A stretch of DNA of 64,000 bases from the NCBI GenBank assembly GCA_963777895.1, contig CAVZSF010000005.1:1178001-1242000 (forward strand). Direction: 5' to 3'. The stretch is from UBA2241 sp963777895 (lineage in GTDB: Bacteria > Actinomycetota > Thermoleophilia > UBA2241). Both the position numbers and the translations under genes were made by a program. Below the pieces are notes generated by a model. That model ran no database searches and was not told where the DNA came from. It saw nothing but the letters and a program-made list of their open reading frames with translations. Below, in pieces: positions 23,767 to 32,256 of the stretch (its first letter is position 1; every line of letters begins with the position of its first letter).

Positions 23767-25373
23767 CCCTCGCCTGCGTCATGAGCGAGGCTCTGACGGG
23801 CCTAGAGGGACACGCGGTGGACGTGGAGGCGCACGTCGCAGCCGCCGCCCCGGCCTTCAGCATCGTAGGCCTGCCCGACGTCGCCGTGCAGGAGAGCCGC
23901 GAGCGGGTACGCGCCGCGATCGTGAACTCGTCCTACGAGTTCCCGTCGCGGCGCATCACGGTGAACCTCGCCCCGGCCGACGTGCGCAAGGAAGGTCCCT
24001 CCTTCGACCTGCCGGTGGCCCTGGCGCTCCTGATCGCCACCGGGCAGCTCGCCGTCAACGGCGGGGAGAAGGGTGGACGCGCCAAGGGACGCCGCGAGCA
24101 GCCGGCGCTGCAGGCACGGGAGCAAACCCAGGCGCCGCAGATCGCCGCCGTCGGTGAGCTGGGTCTCGACGGCACGCTGCGCCCCGTCGCCGGCGTCCTG
24201 GCCGTGGCCGAGAGCCTGCGGCGACGGGGCGTCCGGGCTCTGCTCGTCCCGGACGAGAACGCGGCCGAGGCGGCCCTCGTCGAGGGCCTGGCCGTCTACC
24301 CCGTGCACTCGCTGCGCGAAGCCGCAGCGGTCCTCGAAGGCGGCGACGACGGCCCGCCTCGGGCGTCCGTCGTCGATGCTGCAGCCCTGCTGCAGCACGG
24401 GTCTCGCGGCGACGCCGACTGGTCGGACATCATCGGGCAGCAGGCGGTGAAGCGCGCCCTCGAGATCGCCGCCGCCGGGGCCCACAACGTGCTCATGTGC
24501 GGCCCGCCCGGCGCCGGCAAGACCATGCTCGCCCGCCGGCTGCCCGGCATCCTGCCCGGAATGGCGGTCGGCGAGGCCATCGAGGTGACCCGCATCTACA
24601 GCGTCGCCGGCTTGCTGCCCGTCGGCCAGGCGCTGGTCGCGGAGCGCCCCTTCCGCGCCCCGCACCACACCATCTCGAGCGCCGGGCTCGTGGGCGGCGG
24701 TTCGACGCCCAGGCCCGGCGAGGTGAGCCTCGCCCACCTGGGCGTCCTCTTCCTCGATGAGTTCCCCGAGTTCCGTCTGTCGGCGCTCGAGGGCTTGCGA
24801 CAGCCGCTCGAGGACGGCGAGGTGACGATCTCACGCGCTCTGAGCGCCGTACGCTTCCCGGCGCGCATCATGCTGGTCGCGGCGATGAACCCGTGCCCGT
24901 GCGGCTATCTGGGCGACCGTGAGCGCGAGTGTTCGTGTCCCTCGTATCGCGTGCGCCAGTATCGTTCCAGGCTCAGCGGCCCCTTGCTCGACCGCATCGA
25001 CCTGCGCATCGAGGTGCCGCGCGTGCCGCCGAAGGAGCGGCGCGCGGGATTCGACGGCGCCGAGGACTCGGCGCGGGTGCGGGCCCGCGTGAGCGAGGCG
25101 CGCAGCCGTCAGTCGGCGCGTCTCGCCGGCACGGGCACCTACGCCAACGCGCATCTGACGCCGCAGTTGATGCGTCGCGTCTGTCACCTGGATCGCGCCG
25201 CCGTCGACACGCTCGACCGAGCCTACGAGCGCCTGCGCTTGAGTGCGCGCGCCTGCGACAGGGTCGTCAAGGTCGCGCAGACGGTCGCCGACCTCGAAGG
25301 CTCAGCGACGATCTCGGCCGCGCACCTCGCCGAGGCCCTGGCCTACCGTGTCCGCAGCGCCCGACCGTTCTGA
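23763..25373 (+). CDS. comM: Mg-chelatase-like AAA+ ATPase ComM/YifB
   Basis: AAA+ helicase family protein; ComM promotes branch migration during natural transformation. The N-terminal Lon-like domain includes GLEGHAVDVEAHVAAAAPAFSIVGLPD and RRITVNLAPADVRKEG. Walker A is CGPPGAGKTMLARRLPGILP (about residue 245), Walker B is VLFLDEFPEF, followed by MNPCPCGYLGD with a Cys cluster and LLDRIDLRIEVPRV. A 20-residue Lys/Arg/Gln insertion sits near residue 105. GTG 23763 overlaps the yraN stop (GTGA); ATG 23781 is an alternative. 536 residues. Confidence 0.94.
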   Translation: MTLACVMSEALTGLEGHAVDVEAHVAAAAPAFSIVGLPDVAVQESRERVRAAIVNSSYEFPSRRITVNLAPADVRKEGPSFDLPVALALLIATGQLAVNGGEKGGRAKGRREQPALQAREQTQAPQIAAVGELGLDGTLRPVAGVLAVAESLRRRGVRALLVPDENAAEAALVEGLAVYPVHSLREAAAVLEGGDDGPPRASVVDAAALLQHGSRGDADWSDIIGQQAVKRALEIAAAGAHNVLMCGPPGAGKTMLARRLPGILPGMAVGEAIEVTRIYSVAGLLPVGQALVAERPFRAPHHTISSAGLVGGGSTPRPGEVSLAHLGVLFLDEFPEFRLSALEGLRQPLEDGEVTISRALSAVRFPARIMLVAAMNPCPCGYLGDRERECSCPSYRVRQYRSRLSGPLLDRIDLRIEVPRVPPKERRAGFDGAEDSARVRARVSEARSRQSARLAGTGTYANAHLTPQLMRRVCHLDRAAVDTLDRAYERLRLSARACDRVVKVAQTVADLEGSATISAAHLAEALAYRVRSARPF

Positions 25374-26652
25374 GGCTGGTCTGCGCGAGTTGCGCCGGCG
25401 CGCGCTTTGGCTCGCCGAGCTCGCCACGGCGCGCCCGGGCTTCGTCGGGCAGTACGTCAAGAAATTCGGACCCCTGCCCGAGTCGCTGCGCGTGTCGCCG
25501 CGGCAGGTGGCGGGCGCCTTCAGGGGCAAGTCCGGGCAGGGTGGCGAGAGCCTGTTCGGCGCCGTGCTGGCTGCGGGCCCGCCCTCCGCGATAGAGCGGC
25601 TGCTCAAACCGCCGGAGGGCGCAGCGGATCGGCGTACCACGGGAGGTGAGTGTAGGCCGGGGAGCTCGGCGCACGACGCCGGCCGCTGGGGAGGGCCGCG
25701 CGGGGGGCGCCTCGAGACGGGCGTCGTCACCTGCGTCGACGAGGCGTATCCCGAACGGCTCCGGCAGCTCGGCGACCCGCCGCCGGCGCTCTTCCTACGC
25801 GGGTGTATCGACGAAGGGCTGAGTGCCTTGCGCGAGCGCACGGTGGTCGCCGTCGTCGGCTCGCGGAGCCCCTCTCCCTACGGTCGCGAGATGGCGGCGG
25901 CGCTCGGGCGCGACCTGGCTGCGGCGGGGGTGCTGGTCGTCAGCGGCATGGCGCTCGGTATCGACGCCGTGGCGCAGCAAGGGGCGCTCGATGAGGGCGC
26001 CGCTCTTGCCACCGTCGGCGTGCTCGGGTGCGGGGCCGACCTCGAGCATCCTCCCGGCAACCGGCGCCTGTTCGCCCAGGTGCGTTCCCGTGGCCTGCTC
26101 GTCTCGGAGTTCGTCTGGGGCGCGCTTCCACTGCCCTGGCGCTTCCCGTGCCGCAATCGCGTGCTGGCCGCGCTGGCGGAAGCCGTCGTCGTGGTCGAAG
26201 GAGGCGAGCGCAGCGGCGCCCGCATCACCGCCCGGCACGCCCTGGAGCTCGGCCGCGAGGTGCTTGCCGTGCCGGGCGAGGCGGGGCGCCGCCTCGCCGC
26301 GTGCCCGCATCAGCTGCTTCGCGACGGAGCCGCTCTCTGCGAGTCGGCCCAGGACGTCTTCGAAGCGCTTCGGTTCACGTCGCGCGGTGTGAGCTGGGCG
26401 AACCCCATGGCGGGTGAGCGGCCGGCGTCTGAGGGTGCGGGCGCCGCCGCCGGCGAGCCCGCCCTTCTCTCGAGCGGTCTCGCTTCGCGGCTGCTTGCGG
26501 CGCTCGACGCCGGCCGTCGCACTCCCGACGAACTGGCACGGCTGCTGCAGCGGCCGGTCGGGGCCGTGCTGGCGAGCCTCACCGAGCTCGAGCTCGCCGG
26601 CTACGTCGCGATCGACGGCGACTGCTACCGGCGCCGCAGGGGCCGCCACTGA
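25348..26652 (+). CDS. dprA: DNA processing protein DprA
   Basis: Loads RecA on incoming single-stranded DNA in transformation. The Rossmann-like core has VAVVGSRSPSPYGREM, VVSGMALGIDAVAQQGAL, LGCGADLEHPPGNRRLF, LLVSEFVWG, PWRFPCRNRVLAALAEAV and GARITARHALELGREVLAVPG. The N-terminal SAM-like domain covers the first 110 residues and the C-terminus is a winged helix (RRTPDELARLLQRPVGAVLASL). GTG 25348 overlaps comM by 26 bases. 434 residues. comM-dprA together imply competence potential, though no com pilus genes are in view. Confidence 0.95.
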   Translation: MSAAPDRSEAGLRELRRRALWLAELATARPGFVGQYVKKFGPLPESLRVSPRQVAGAFRGKSGQGGESLFGAVLAAGPPSAIERLLKPPEGAADRRTTGGECRPGSSAHDAGRWGGPRGGRLETGVVTCVDEAYPERLRQLGDPPPALFLRGCIDEGLSALRERTVVAVVGSRSPSPYGREMAAALGRDLAAAGVLVVSGMALGIDAVAQQGALDEGAALATVGVLGCGADLEHPPGNRRLFAQVRSRGLLVSEFVWGALPLPWRFPCRNRVLAALAEAVVVVEGGERSGARITARHALELGREVLAVPGEAGRRLAACPHQLLRDGAALCESAQDVFEALRFTSRGVSWANPMAGERPASEGAGAAAGEPALLSSGLASRLLAALDAGRRTPDELARLLQRPVGAVLASLTELELAGYVAIDGDCYRRRRGRH

Positions 26653-26695
26653 GCGCTCCGGCATAGCCGCGCGTAGCGCTGGTGCCGGGCGCGAG

Positions 26696-26701
26696 TACAC
26701 T
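26696..26701 (+). promoter_or_regulatory. -10 box upstream of the GH3 lipoprotein
   Basis: TACACT at 26696-26701, about 26 bases before ATG 26728. It marks a new transcription unit after dprA. The -35 region is not recognisable. Confidence 0.4.
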
Positions 26702-26727
26702 GAGACCACCGTGTCTCGCAGTGTGGC

Positions 26728-27957
26728 ATGTCGATGATCCCGCACCGGTTCATCCGTCTCGCATCGCTCACGACGTTCTTGATCCTCGTGACGGCATGGT
26801 CGGCAGCCTGCGGCCACGACCAAGGGCACACGGGCCCCTCTTCCGTTCCTCAGGGGAGCCCTCCTTCGGCCTCCAGCACCCCGGGGTCCCCGGCAAGCCA
26901 GCCGGAGGAGACGCCGTCCTCCCCGAGCCCTCCGTCATCTCCTCCGCTCGCAGACCGTCAGCTTGCCGGGCAGCGCGTCGTCTTCAGTTACGGGGGGGCC
27001 GTCCCGCCCGCCGGCCTGCTCTCCGCGATCAGGGCCGGCGAGGTCGCCGGGGTGATCTTCTTCAAGGCCAACATCACGAGCCGGGCGCAGCTTCGTCGGG
27101 TGGTCGCCCTGCTGCAGGACGCGGCGGCACAAAGCCCGACCAAGGAGCCGCTGCTGCTGATGACAGACCAGGAGGGCGGGGCGATCCGCCGTCTGGCGGG
27201 GGCACCACTGCTGAGCGAGAAGGCGATCGGACGATCGCCGGACGGCGCCGCCCTCGCGGCCGAAGCGGGGCGCGGGGCGGCGCTGAACCTTGAAGACGTC
27301 GGGCTGAACGTGAACCTGAGCCCGGTCGTCGACGTCTACCGGGCGCCGGGTGACTTCGTGGACGAGTACGGCCGCTCTTACAGCATGGACCCCAGCGTCG
27401 TGGCGTCGCTCGGGACGAGCTTCGTCGTCGGGCAGCAGCGCGCCGGCGTCGCGGCCACGGCGAAGCACTTTCCCGGGCTCGGCGCCGCGTCGTTGGCGCA
27501 GAACACGGACGAGCGTCCGGTGACGCTGGGTGTTCCACTGGGCACGCTGAGGACCGTCGATGAGCGGCCCTACCGATCTGCGATCGCCGCAGGGGTACGT
27601 CTCGTGATGGTGTCGTGGGCGACCTATCCGGCGCTGGATGCCGCGCGACCCGCGGGCCTCTCGCCGGTCATCGTGCGGCAGGAGCTGCGCGGGCGGCTCG
27701 GCTTCACCGGCGTGACGATCACCGACTCGCTGGGCGCCGGCGCCCTGTCGGGTCTCGGCGGCACGGCCGAGCGAGCAGTGCTCGCCGCCGGAGCCGGCAT
27801 GGATCTGCTGCTCTGTGCCGACAAGCGTGCCAGCGAGGGGATGAGCGCGGTGAAGGCGCTCGCCGCGGCACTGGCGAGCGGCCGCCTCGACCGAGAGGCT
27901 TTCGCGGCCTCGTCCGCCCGCGTGAGCGCCCTGAGGTCGGTCCTGCAGCAGGACTGA
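26728..27957 (+). CDS. Glycoside hydrolase family 3 lipoprotein (beta-N-acetylhexosaminidase-like)
   Basis: A secreted, lipid-anchored glycosidase probably acting on cell-wall amino sugars (NagZ-like). The signal peptide MSMIPHRFIRLASLTTF plus WSAAC lipobox places the lipidated Cys near residue 28; a Ser/Pro-rich linker to about residue 70 follows. GH3 motifs: LLMTDQEGGAIRRLAG, LNLSPVVDVY-type sequence (NVNLSPVVDVYRAPG), AATAKHFPGLGAAS, and the nucleophile Asp in GVTITDSLGAGAL. The usual KHFPGHG is KHFPGLG here, so the canonical His of that loop is replaced. 409 residues. Reaction is by family, not tested. Confidence 0.88.
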   Translation: MSMIPHRFIRLASLTTFLILVTAWSAACGHDQGHTGPSSVPQGSPPSASSTPGSPASQPEETPSSPSPPSSPPLADRQLAGQRVVFSYGGAVPPAGLLSAIRAGEVAGVIFFKANITSRAQLRRVVALLQDAAAQSPTKEPLLLMTDQEGGAIRRLAGAPLLSEKAIGRSPDGAALAAEAGRGAALNLEDVGLNVNLSPVVDVYRAPGDFVDEYGRSYSMDPSVVASLGTSFVVGQQRAGVAATAKHFPGLGAASLAQNTDERPVTLGVPLGTLRTVDERPYRSAIAAGVRLVMVSWATYPALDAARPAGLSPVIVRQELRGRLGFTGVTITDSLGAGALSGLGGTAERAVLAAGAGMDLLLCADKRASEGMSAVKALAAALASGRLDREAFAASSARVSALRSVLQQD

Positions 27958-28039
27958 CGCTCGCTCCCGTTGAAAGGAAGGGCGCGCGTCTCACGCTGTG
28001 GGGCGCGCGCTACGACGACGAGGGGAGTACCAGCGCCGG

Positions 28040-29017
28040 ATGGGGACCGGAGCTTCATCGGCCTACCCGCAGCCGGCTTCGGCGACCGACGAGACGGCTC
28101 GCGATGCCGTGCGCCGTGCCGCCGACCCGGAGGAGCACGGCGCACGCTTCCTGCGCGAGATCGAGGTGCGCGGCGCCAGCGCGGCCACACGCCGCTCTTA
28201 CAGTGCCGACCTGCGGCAACTCTACGAGTGGCTCGCGCCGCGCGGTCTGACCGTCACGGCCCTGGACCGCAAGACCGTGCGCGTCTTCGCCGGCGATCTC
28301 GGCCGTCGCGGCTACGCGCCGGCCACAATGGCGCGCAAGCTCTCGACGCTGCGGGGCCTCTGCCGCCATCTCGCGGAGCGCGGCGTGATCGGCGCCGACC
28401 CGACCCGGCAGTTGCCGGGTCCCCGTCGGCGCCGCCGTCTGCCGCGCATCCTCTCGCAGGCCGACGTGGGCCTGCTGCTTGACGCGGCCTCCGGCCGTGA
28501 GCCTCTGGAGCTGCGCGACCGTCTCGCGCTCGAGTTGCTGTACGGCTGCGGGCTGCGCAGCCAGGAACTGGTCGACCTGGCGATGGCGGACGTGAACGCC
28601 GGCGCGGCGGAGCTGACCGTGCACGGCAAGGGCGGCAAGACGCGTATCGTGCCCGTGGGGGAGGAGGCCGCGGCCGCGCTGCGGCGGTACCTCGCGCGCG
28701 GCCGCGGCCTCCTCTCGCCCGGCGCCGACGGTCGCCTCGCGGGCCAGCCGCTATTGCTCTCGCGCTCGGGTCGCGCCCTGCTCACATCGGACGTCCGTCG
28801 TATTCTGGTAAAATACTGCCACCTTGCAGGGATAGAGCCGGCGTCGCCCCACACGTTGCGGCACGCGTACGCCACGCACATGCTCGAGAGGGGGGCCGAC
28901 CTCCGTGCCATCCAGGAGCTCCTGGGCCACGCTTCCGTCGCCACCACACAGGTCTATACGCACGTCAGCGGCGCGCACTTGCGGCGTGTCTACGACCTGC
29001 ATCATCCGAGGGCCTGA
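28040..29017 (+). CDS. xerC: Tyrosine recombinase XerC
   Basis: Partner of XerD for dimer resolution. Core-binding domain: FLREIEVRGASAATRRSYSADLRQLYEWL. Catalytic set: Arg in YGCGLRSQELVDL, Lys in GKGGKTRIVPVG, HTLRHAYATHML, LGHASVATTQVYTHV with the Tyr nucleophile, then a family-like end HLRRVYDLHHPRA. ATG 28040 is chosen with GAGGGGAG upstream; GTG 27998 would add 14 residues. Position next to whiG and rpsB is the classic actinobacterial xerC location. 325 residues. Confidence 0.92.
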   Translation: MGTGASSAYPQPASATDETARDAVRRAADPEEHGARFLREIEVRGASAATRRSYSADLRQLYEWLAPRGLTVTALDRKTVRVFAGDLGRRGYAPATMARKLSTLRGLCRHLAERGVIGADPTRQLPGPRRRRRLPRILSQADVGLLLDAASGREPLELRDRLALELLYGCGLRSQELVDLAMADVNAGAAELTVHGKGGKTRIVPVGEEAAAALRRYLARGRGLLSPGADGRLAGQPLLLSRSGRALLTSDVRRILVKYCHLAGIEPASPHTLRHAYATHMLERGADLRAIQELLGHASVATTQVYTHVSGAHLRRVYDLHHPRA

Positions 29018-29018
29018 G

Positions 29019-29210
29019 ATGGGAGGCGCGCAGGTGAGGACGACGATGGCCCGCGTGATCGCGGAGGCGTGCACGGCGGACCGCAGGCCCAACCCAGGCG
29101 CCGTGTGGCTCGCGCCGCTCGCCGACCATCGGCTGGAGAGCGCCCCAGACACCGAGACCAGACCGTCGTGCCCGCAGGCCCGGCCTGGTGGGGAGGAGCT
29201 CCGCTCGTGA
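29019..29210 (+). CDS. Small hypothetical protein coupled to whiG
   Basis: An open frame of 63 residues that exactly fills the gap between xerC and the sigma factor: ATG 29019 lies one base after the xerC stop, and its TGA overlaps the whiG GTG by four bases (GTGA). Nearly all third codon positions are G or C, as in neighbouring genes. The sequence has no recognised domain; an N-terminal helix-like part (TTMARVIAEACTADRR) is followed by a Pro/Glu-rich end (PDTETRPSCPQARPGGEEL). It could be a real small regulator of WhiG or a chance frame in a high-GC spacer. No function is assigned. Confidence 0.45.
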   Translation: MGGAQVRTTMARVIAEACTADRRPNPGAVWLAPLADHRLESAPDTETRPSCPQARPGGEELRS

Positions 29211-29998
29211 GCCGCCTCGACGAGGACATGGTGCGCGAGCTCTGGGGCCGCTACAAGTTCAGCGGCGACATGAAGGCACGGGACCGGCTCATCCTGGCCT
29301 ACTCGCCGCTCGTCAAGTACGTGGCGGGCAGGATGGGGAACGGCCTGCCCTCGCACATCGAAGAGGCCGACCTGATCAGCTACGGCCTGCTCGGCCTCAT
29401 CAGCGCGCTCGAGCGCTTCGATCCGGCGCGCGAGATCAAGTTCGAGACGTACGCGATCTCGCGCATCAAGGGCTCCATCATCGACGAGCTCCGTTCGCTC
29501 GACTGGGTGCCGCGCTCCGTGCGCAGCAAGGCCCGCGAGATCGAGAAGGTGAACACGCTGCTGGAGCATCGCCTGCAGCGCGTCCCGACCGACGCCGAGA
29601 TCGCCGCCGAGCTCGGCATCTCCGAGGACGAGTTCCAGCAGTCGCTCACGCAGATCTCGAACACGTCCATCGTCGCCCTCGACGAGCTCTGGGCGATCTC
29701 CGGCTCCGACGGCGACCAGGCGTCGCTCATCGACACGCTCGAGGACCCGAAGGCGCACGACCCGTCCCGCATGCTCGACCTGAGCGAGATGAAGACACGC
29801 CTGGCAGCGGCCATCGACGCCCTGCCCGACCGCGAGAAGATCGTCATCGCGCTCTACTACTACGAGAACCTGACCCTGCGCGAGATCGGCGAGGTCCTGG
29901 GCGTCACTGAGTCGCGCGTCTCGCAGCTGCACACCAAGGCCATCCTGCGCCTGAAGGGCCGGCTGCGCGACGAGATCGAGCCGGCGGCGATCGGCTAG
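29207..29998 (+). CDS. whiG: RNA polymerase sigma factor, WhiG/FliA type
   Basis: Sigma-70 family group 3 factor. Region 2 is RDRLILAYSPLVKYVAGRMG to FDPAREIKFETYAISRIKGSIIDELR, the WhiG/FliA signature with SLDWVPRSVRSKAREIE. Region 3 follows (VPTDAEIAAELGISEDEF), and region 4 ends with LPDREKIVIALYYYENLTL and ESRVSQLHTKAILRLKGRL. GTG 29207 with GGGAGGAG upstream gives the usual SRLDEDMVRELW start; upstream in-frame sequence is spacer-like. In Streptomyces WhiG starts spore formation; in motile bacteria FliA drives flagella. No flagellar gene is in the window, and the xerC-whiG-rpsB position supports the WhiG name. Confidence 0.93.
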   Translation: MSRLDEDMVRELWGRYKFSGDMKARDRLILAYSPLVKYVAGRMGNGLPSHIEEADLISYGLLGLISALERFDPAREIKFETYAISRIKGSIIDELRSLDWVPRSVRSKAREIEKVNTLLEHRLQRVPTDAEIAAELGISEDEFQQSLTQISNTSIVALDELWAISGSDGDQASLIDTLEDPKAHDPSRMLDLSEMKTRLAAAIDALPDREKIVIALYYYENLTLREIGEVLGVTESRVSQLHTKAILRLKGRLRDEIEPAAIG

Positions 29999-30004
29999 AC
30001 CCGC

Positions 30005-30049
30005 GCGCTCGGCCCGACCGGTGGCGCTCGGCCCGACCGGTGGCGCTCC
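30005..30049 (+). repeat. 19-bp tandem repeat after whiG
   Basis: Two full copies of GCGCTCGGCCCGACCGGTG (30005-30023, 30024-30042) and the first bases of a third lie in the spacer between whiG and the rpsB promoter. No coding role. Confidence 0.85.
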
Positions 30050-30096
30050 GCCAGGCGGCGGCGAGCCTCGCTCGACGCCTCCGCCCAGCACACTTG

Positions 30097-30105
30097 TGCT
30101 AGACT
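30097..30105 (+). promoter_or_regulatory. Extended -10 promoter of rpsB
   Basis: TGCTAGACT at 30097-30105 repeats the word found before rpmF and rplS. Transcription from about 30112 would give a 127-base structured leader before ATG 30239. Confidence 0.6.
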
Positions 30106-30113
30106 AGCCAGCC

Positions 30114-30221
30114 GTTATCCACCCCGACCCGATGGGGCCACGGTACGCGGCGGTGCCCGCAAGGGATTCCGCGTACCCCCGTCGGCAGCATCGGCCGCGC
30201 CGCCAGGCCCGGCCCCATAAC
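30114..30221 (+). promoter_or_regulatory. Structured rpsB leader RNA
   Basis: Three nested perfect stems are visible: ATGGGGCC (30132-30139) with GGCCCCAT (30211-30218); GGTACGCGG (30142-30150) with CCGCGTACC (30169-30177); and CCC/GGG (30156-30158, 30163-30165) closed by a GCAA tetraloop. GTTAT (30114-30118) can pair with ATAAC (30217-30221) as an alternative. The ribosome site AGGAGGA (30226-30232) lies just outside. rpsB leaders that bind S2 for autoregulation are known in other bacteria; whether this is one is inference. Confidence 0.6.
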
Positions 30222-30238
30222 CGACAGGAGGATCGCGC

Positions 30239-31593
30239 ATGCCTGCCACGCAGAAGGACGTCGCGAGCATGAAGGAACTGCTCACGAGCGGCGTCCACTT
30301 CGGCCACCAGACGCGCCGCTGGAACCCCAAGATGAAGTCGTACATCTTCGGCGAACGCGGCGGCATCTACATTATCGACCTGCAGCAGACGTCGGCTCTT
30401 CTCGACGAGTCGTACGCCTTTCTCAAGCGCACCGCCGAGCGCGGCGGCAGCGTCCTGTTCGTCGGCACCAAGAAGCAGTGCCAGGAGAGCATCGTCGAGC
30501 AGGCCGAGCGCGTCGGCATGCCCTACGTCTCGAACCGCTGGCTCGGCGGCCTCCTCACCAACTACGCGACGCTCTCCAAGCGCATCAAGCGCATGCATGA
30601 GCTGCGCCAGTTGCAGGAGGACGGCTCGCTCGACCTGCTGCCGACTCGCGAGAGCATGAAGCTGCGCGGCGACCTGCGCAAGCTCGAGCAGAACCTCGGC
30701 GGCGTGAAGGGCATGGACCGTCTGCCCGCCGCCGTCTTCGTGGTCGATCCGCGCAAGGAGCAGATCGTCGTCAAGGAAGCGCGCAAGCTGAAGATCCCGA
30801 TCGTCGCCTTGGTCGACACGAACTGCGACCCCGACGAGGTCGACTTCGTGATCCCGGGCAACGACGACGCCATCCGCAGTTGCGGCCTCATCGTGCGTGT
30901 CATCGCCGACGCCGTGGCGGAGGGCCGCCAGTTGCTGACCGAGGCCGAGATGAAGGCCGAGGCCGAGCGCAAGGCGGCCGAAGAGGCCGCCATCGCCGAG
31001 GCTGTGGCCGCGGCCGAGGCGGCCGCCGCCGAGGCCGCCGCCGCTGAGGCCAAGGCGGCCGAAGAGGCCGCCAAGGCCGAGCCCGTCGCCGCGAAGCCCG
31101 AGCCGCCGAAGAAGACTGAGGCGCCGCGCGGCGACGATCGCGTGAAGGCGGAGGCAAAGCCTGAGGTCAAGGCGGAGGCAAAGCCGGAGGCGAAGGCTGA
31201 GGCCAAGCCGGAGCCAAGGCTGAGGCCAAGCCCGCCGAGAGGCCGAAGAAGACCGAGCCTGAGACCAAGGAGCCGGCCCCGCCCAAGGCGGAGAAGCCGG
31301 CGAACGCGAAGGTTGGCGAGCCCGCGAAGGCCGAGGAGCCGGCGAAGGCGGAGAAGCCGAAGGCTGAAAAGCCCGCCAAGCCGAAGGCCGAGAAGACCGA
31401 CGAGAAGCCGGCCGAGGTCAAGGCCGACGAGAAGCCCGCCAAGGCGAAGGCCGAGAAGACTGACGAGAAGCCGGCCGAGGTCAAGGCCGACGAGAAGCCC
31501 GCCAAGGCAAAGGCCGAGAAGGCAGAGGCCAAGGTGGAGGAGAAGGCTGAGGCCGAGCCCGCCGAGGACAAGCCGGCCGAGGCCAAGGACTGA
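30239..31593 (+). CDS. rpsB: 30S ribosomal protein S2 with long Lys/Ala/Glu/Pro tail (one frameshift)
   Basis: The core (residues 1-230) is standard S2: MKELLTSGVHFGHQTRRWNP, FVGTKKQCQESI, YVSNRWLGGLLTN, LPAAVFVVDPRKE, VALVDTNCDPDEVDF. From about residue 235 it continues as an A/E/K/P-rich extension of roughly 215 residues, far longer than usual. Near 31211 one base appears to be missing (GGAGCC where GGAGGCC would keep the pattern); after it the same KAE-rich pattern continues in the shifted frame to a TGA at 31591-31593. Without that correction the tail becomes an Arg/Ser/Pro stretch ending at 31633. tsf follows, the normal order. Confidence 0.92.
31393..31518 (+). repeat. 63-bp tandem repeat in the S2 tail
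   Basis: Two nearly identical 63-base units (31393-31455 and 31456-31518) encode KTDEKPAEVKADEKPAKAK-type sequence in the corrected frame. They support the corrected frame, since both units keep lysine-rich coding only there. Confidence 0.85.
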
Positions 31594-31648
31594 CGCACAG
31601 AGACTGACGACGGCGTCCCCGCGCCGTACCTGACGGAAGGAACGAGCA

Positions 31649-32251
31649 GTGGCAGAGATCACGGCGACACTGGTGAAGGAGCTCCGCGACAAGAGCGGGG
31701 CCGGCATGATGGACTGCAAGAAGGCGCTCACCAAGACGGAGGGCGACCTCGAGAAGGCCATGGACGAGCTGCGCAAGCAGGGTCTGGCCATGGCCCAGAA
31801 GAAGAGCTCGCGCGTCACCAAGGAAGGCGCGGTCGACTCGTACATCCACATGGGCGGCAAGATCGGCGTCCTCGTGGAGGTCGGGGTCGAGACCGACTTC
31901 GTGGCGCGCAGCGAGCAGTTCAGGCAGTTCACGCACGAGCTGGCGATGCACGTCGCGGCCGCGTTCCCCAAGTGGGTCACGCGCGACGAGGTGCCGGCAG
32001 AGGTCGTCGAGCGCGAGAAGGCGATCTACGCCGAGCAGGTCCAGGGCAAGCCCGAGAACATCGTCGAGAAGATCGTCGCCGGCAAGCTCGACAAGTTCTA
32101 CGCTGAGGTCTGCCTCATGGAGCAGCCCTTCGTGAAGGATCCGGACCGGACGATCGAGCAGGTGCGCACCGACCTCGTCGGCGTCATCGGCGAGAACGTC
32201 GAGGTCAGGCGCTTCGCCCGGTTCCAGTTGGGCGAGACCGTCCAGGCCTGA
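31649..32251 (+). CDS. tsf: Elongation factor Ts
   Basis: Nucleotide exchange factor for EF-Tu. The UBA-like N-terminus LVKELRDKSGAGMMDCKKAL and the ETDFVAR motif (about residue 80) are present. At 200 residues it is the short, single-core form known from Thermus and many Actinobacteria relatives, lacking the second half-core. GTG 31649 with GGAAGGAACGAG upstream is the start. Lies between rpsB and pyrH. Confidence 0.96.
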   Translation: MAEITATLVKELRDKSGAGMMDCKKALTKTEGDLEKAMDELRKQGLAMAQKKSSRVTKEGAVDSYIHMGGKIGVLVEVGVETDFVARSEQFRQFTHELAMHVAAAFPKWVTRDEVPAEVVEREKAIYAEQVQGKPENIVEKIVAGKLDKFYAEVCLMEQPFVKDPDRTIEQVRTDLVGVIGENVEVRRFARFQLGETVQA

Positions 32252-32256
32252 CGGCG

